Positions 61,012 through 64,000 of a stretch of 64,000 nt of DNA are shown in pieces. A program made the position numbers and the translations under genes. The stretch's first letter is position 1. The number at the start of each line of letters is the position of its first letter. The notes beneath the pieces are model-generated. The model saw only the letters and a list, made by a program, of their open reading frames with translations. It did no database searches and was not told where the DNA came from. Source of the stretch: SLDF01 sp964537925 (lineage in GTDB: Bacteria; Bacteroidota; Bacteroidia; Chitinophagales; Saprospiraceae); NCBI GenBank assembly GCA_964537925.1, contig CAZICV010000002.1, forward strand, positions 248,001 to 312,000, written 5' to 3'.

Positions 61012-64000
61012 TTATCGTTGGATGACTAGTTTCTGAGTCTGTCCGTATGCGTTCCGGAGAATATAGGTTCCTGTCGGCAGCCCTTTCAGGGACAAACTGT
61101 CGATTGCTTTTGCCGAAAGGATCAGTTTACCGTGAAGATCTGTCAGCTCCACCTGCTCCTGTATACGATCGAAGAAGAGGCGTTCACCGTTATTCGGGTT
61201 AGGATAGACGACCATCGGAGCGATTTCACGCGATTTGTTATCGACTGAAGAGACATCATCTACGTTCAACAGTTCGAATACAGATAGCGTACCGCTCACT
61301 TCATTCGCTACCACTATATAGTATTTGCCATCTGCGGAGTTCTTGCCGGAGATGTAGATGATCCCTTCAGGACCGTGATCACCTTCATATGTCGTATTGC
61401 TACGCGTGTTTTTGTAGTCGACAAACTCTACAGCCTGTGGGTCAGTCACATTGTACACCATGACACCGCCGATACGTTCCAGGGTGATGAAGGCGAAGTA
61501 TTTGTCACCGATACGAGCTATGGTGACACCCTCTGGCTCAGGTCCTTTAGCGCGGCTTCTTGTTTTGAAGCCATTGCCTTCGTGATCTGAGTTGAAGATC
61601 GGTGCAGTCAGCGGGTCTGCAGCCGTGATCTGTTCGAAGTCATCACCACTGTCATATACCAGGCTGATATCGTCGGCTTTCCAGATGGAGAAAGAACGGG
61701 CGCCAACGGCATACAGTTCGTCATAGTCGCCGTCTCCGTCGGTATCTCCGTGCAGGTTGGTGATGCGGAAACGTCCAAGTGCATGGTCTTGCTGCAGTAT
61801 AGCGGCATTGGGAAATGCTACCGGATCCAGTGTGACGCTGCCTACCGTAGTCCGTTCGACCAGGGCTGCATATTCCTTTTCATCCCCTTCATTGGCAGAG
61901 ATGATGTATGTCTCACCAGCTACGGTATAATTGGCGATAGCATCGGGTATGTAGAAGCCTTTCACCGGCCAGTTGGCTATCGTGATGTCGCTGTTGCGGT
62001 CAGATGCATCAAATCCCTGTCCAGGGATGCTGTAGTCTTTGTGTCCGAGAGGACGTATAGCTACTGCGGTACGTGTATCGAGATCTATCTCGGCGATTGC
62101 ATTATTTTCCTGCAGGGTCACCCAGGCCTTTTTGGAATCATTCGATACGGTGATGTATTCAGGTTCGAGGTCCTGGGCCAGTGTGCTGCCTGCAAATGTC
62201 TTGCGTACACCCGCGGCGATCAGTTCGGCTTCGCGGTCGTTGAAAGCTCTGAAGTCGATCGTAGTCACATGGCTGGCCTGCAGTGCCTCGATACCACCTG
62301 AGATATCGATATAGCTGACGCTGCCTTCCGGGTCGATCGTATAATCACTGCTGGGCTGTCCTTCATTGGCAGTGAGAACGGCGCTGCCATCGGGTGTGAA
62401 TACAAGCATGTCCGGCAGTGCACCCACCTCTACAGCGTTGAGGTAGACGCCATCCGTATCAAAGAATGCGACTGTACCATTGTCCTGCTCGCTCTCGATA
62501 CCCGGAAGCGCTACAGCTACTACGCCATTGTTCACTGCAATACTTGTGAGGCCGCCACCATATGCCTCTACATCTACCTCGCGGATCAACTGTGGAGATG
62601 CCGGCTGCGAAAAGTCGATGATGTGGAATCTCCTGAGGCCGGTAGAGATGACGAAGAGTCGCTGAGTAGTGCTGTCGTAGGCTACGATCTCCGCCAGTCC
62701 CACAGCTCCTTCATCGTTGTCGACAGTCCACCTGCTCACAAAGGAAAGTTCGATCTCCTGCGTAGGCAGTGGAGCCTTCCGGTCATTGTCCTGGATATAG
62801 ATAGTGATATACGGGCTTCCGCTGATCGTACACCCGGATGCATCTGTCAGTTCCAGTACGAGATATTCTGTTTGTTCTGCAATTTGATCGTCTGTTATCT
62901 CGAGCTCCACTTGTTGTACGGCTGCGCTGGTACCGTCGAATCTGAGGGTATCCGAGATGATGAACCTGGCTACGTCAGCAGTATCCGCTGTACTGTACGG
63001 GGCGCCCAGCATCTTCACTACTACTTCCGATTCGGAAGGGTTGACAAGGTCGAGGTATACAGTGTACTTACCTTGGTCTTCGCGGACGTGCCTGTACAGA
63101 TCGCGAAACCCGATAGTCGTATTGTAAGTGAATGTGAAAGTATATGTGCCAAACTGCTGACGGCCCTCGCTGTCTACGATACCGCTCACTTCGAGCGTGT
63201 AGGTCGTACCGTTTTCAAAGTCACGGTCATAGATGAGCGTGAGGGTGTCCTGCAGGTCGCCGTTTTCAGTTCTTTCCACTGATACCAGTCCTTCTATACC
63301 GGAGAAGTTGTCTGTGTCCTCGGCACTTACAGCGTCGAGGTCGCGGTTGAATACTACTGTCAGGCTGCGCTGGCTGGCTACAGATGCACTCAGTACTGCC
63401 GGTGGGCCGGGGAATACCCATGTCGGCCATGTCTGTGGTGCGGTACCCGATCCGACTGCTATCCAGTTGGCAGGGTCGAGGATCAGCGCGCGTAGTTCTT
63501 CGGGACTGCCTTGCTGAGGACCGGCATAGTAAGCATTGACAGACAGGCCGCCCGTATTTCCGGGGGCTGTGCTGAGGTTGATAGACGAGATACCGTCTTC
63601 CAGCGTTTGCGGCAGCATGGAAAGGCTTCCGCTGCAGCTTGTATTGGTTTCTACCCAGGCATTAGCGCTGAGCGCTGTGATATACTCCGGGGCGGATGCT
63701 GTGCCCGTGTAGAAGATGGCCTGATCTCCGCCTGAGCTAAGTCCGAATGCACTGCCTGTAACAGTTCCTCTGTCCGTAGAGGGGACATCGTTCCGGATAC
63801 TGATGACCGTACCACCGGCCACGCCTTCTGCAGGAGCGATCCAGGTCAGTCCTCCGGGGCACTGGGGTGTGGCGTTTGTAGTGTATTTGGCATCTGTCAT
63901 CTGTATCCTTGTGCCTGGCAGGATATCTACCAATGTCAGGAATGCTACTTCATCATCAGTAGCCGTGGCATTCATCCGGTAGGCTACCGGTACGATGTCG
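61012..64000 (-). CDS. Choice-of-anchor I / Calx-beta secreted protein with T9SS sorting domain, N-terminus cut
   Basis: At least 996 residues, N-terminus beyond the right edge (frame open through DIVPVAYRMNATATDDEVAFL; the ATG at 63975 is not a plausible start for an exported protein). Domains from N to C: a lamin-tail-like/DUF-type beta domain (AFLTLVDILPGTRIQMTD) to about residue 190; a bacterial Ig-like segment; a Calx-beta-like segment (GKYTVYLDLVNPSESEV, RFDGTSAAVQQVELEITDDQIAEQTEYLVLELTD) about 295-395; the choice-of-anchor-I propeller with PDMLVFTPDGSAVLTANEGQP, ISANEGDEKEY, DHGPEGIIYI about 410-895; and a T9SS C-terminal domain MVVYPNPNNGERLFFD to ending KLVIQR. Esterase-like or phytase-like surface protein; exact activity unknown. 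Confidence 0.88.
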   Translation of the reverse strand, partial: DIVPVAYRMNATATDDEVAFLTLVDILPGTRIQMTDAKYTTNATPQCPGGLTWIAPAEGVAGGTVISIRNDVPSTDRGTVTGSAFGLSSGGDQAIFYTGTASAPEYITALSANAWVETNTSCSGSLSMLPQTLEDGISSINLSTAPGNTGGLSVNAYYAGPQQGSPEELRALILDPANWIAVGSGTAPQTWPTWVFPGPPAVLSASVASQRSLTVVFNRDLDAVSAEDTDNFSGIEGLVSVERTENGDLQDTLTLIYDRDFENGTTYTLEVSGIVDSEGRQQFGTYTFTFTYNTTIGFRDLYRHVREDQGKYTVYLDLVNPSESEVVVKMLGAPYSTADTADVARFIISDTLRFDGTSAAVQQVELEITDDQIAEQTEYLVLELTDASGCTISGSPYITIYIQDNDRKAPLPTQEIELSFVSRWTVDNDEGAVGLAEIVAYDSTTQRLFVISTGLRRFHIIDFSQPASPQLIREVDVEAYGGGLTSIAVNNGVVAVALPGIESEQDNGTVAFFDTDGVYLNAVEVGALPDMLVFTPDGSAVLTANEGQPSSDYTIDPEGSVSYIDISGGIEALQASHVTTIDFRAFNDREAELIAAGVRKTFAGSTLAQDLEPEYITVSNDSKKAWVTLQENNAIAEIDLDTRTAVAIRPLGHKDYSIPGQGFDASDRNSDITIANWPVKGFYIPDAIANYTVAGETYIISANEGDEKEYAALVERTTVGSVTLDPVAFPNAAILQQDHALGRFRITNLHGDTDGDGDYDELYAVGARSFSIWKADDISLVYDSGDDFEQITAADPLTAPIFNSDHEGNGFKTRSRAKGPEPEGVTIARIGDKYFAFITLERIGGVMVYNVTDPQAVEFVDYKNTRSNTTYEGDHGPEGIIYISGKNSADGKYYIVVANEVSGTLSVFELLNVDDVSSVDNKSREIAPMVVYPNPNNGERLFFDRIQEQVELTDLHGKLILSAKAIDSLSLKGLPTGTYILRNAYGQTQKLVIQR

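Overview
The window reads as a chromosomal segment of a Bacteroidota bacterium, most likely a Saprospiria/Lewinella-like marine or aquatic member (lineage inferred, not tested). Evidence: three secreted proteins ending in type IX secretion (T9SS) C-terminal sorting domains, carboxypeptidase-regulatory-domain TonB receptors, many short lipoproteins, a CRTAC1-like FG-GAP protein beside vanadium-haloperoxidase-like lipoproteins, and promoter elements of the Bacteroidota form TAnnTTTG with an upstream TTG/TTTG. Base composition is near 50% GC. I see no phage, insertion sequence, CRISPR array, rRNA or tRNA; coding density is high and the region looks mostly like stable core genome with a few accessory surface modules.

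Layout. 1-7.8 kb: the 3' part of acetoacetyl-CoA ligase, a T9SS propeller protein overlapping its end, then (minus strand) a large periplasmic TPR protein followed by an outer-membrane barrel. 8.1-10.2 kb: ZIP metal transporter and lysA. 10.2-22 kb: the surface/metal section, with a 1131-residue FG-GAP/ASPIC lipoprotein, three vanadium-haloperoxidase-like lipoproteins (14.98, 15.4 and 21.96 kb), an FKBP lipoprotein, and a minus-strand operon of haloperoxidase-like protein, Cys/His-rich exported protein and metal-type TonB receptor. 22.2-25.3 kb: OmpA protein with thrombospondin type-3 calcium repeats and a second T9SS protein. 25.3-33.7 kb: housekeeping (purKE, pyrC, 2H phosphoesterase, MBL hydrolase, ribH, membrane TPR protein, pdhA, recF, DUF721). 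33.8-41 kb: S8 peptidase, DUF6089 barrel, galM, small lipoprotein, recQ, glycosyltransferase. 41-46.5 kb: S9 peptidase and nucleoside transporter, divergent from uridine kinase; then a small hypothetical and a DUF2520 oxidoreductase. 46.5-50.7 kb: ccmF-ccmE cytochrome c maturation genes and ftsE. 50.7-56 kb: two orphan hybrid-less histidine kinases flanking a SatD-DUF3307 operon. 56.2-61 kb: TonB receptor, exported helical-repeat protein and LytS/LytTR two-component pair. 61-64 kb: choice-of-anchor-I/Calx-beta T9SS protein cut by the right edge.

Best candidates for something new: (1) three 29-nt-phased dyad repeats directly in front of satD, the last one covering a strong promoter, pointing to an autoregulated operon whose regulator has a cyclase-like N-terminal motif pattern; (2) the haloperoxidase-like / Cys-His-rich / metal TonB-receptor operon, whose haloperoxidase-like member carries Ser-Glu-His in place of the vanadate-binding Ser-Gly-His; (3) an orphan plus-strand terminator hairpin between divergent genes at 52.99 kb that may end a small RNA. 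Hairpin terminators are assigned from perfect inverted repeats read by eye.
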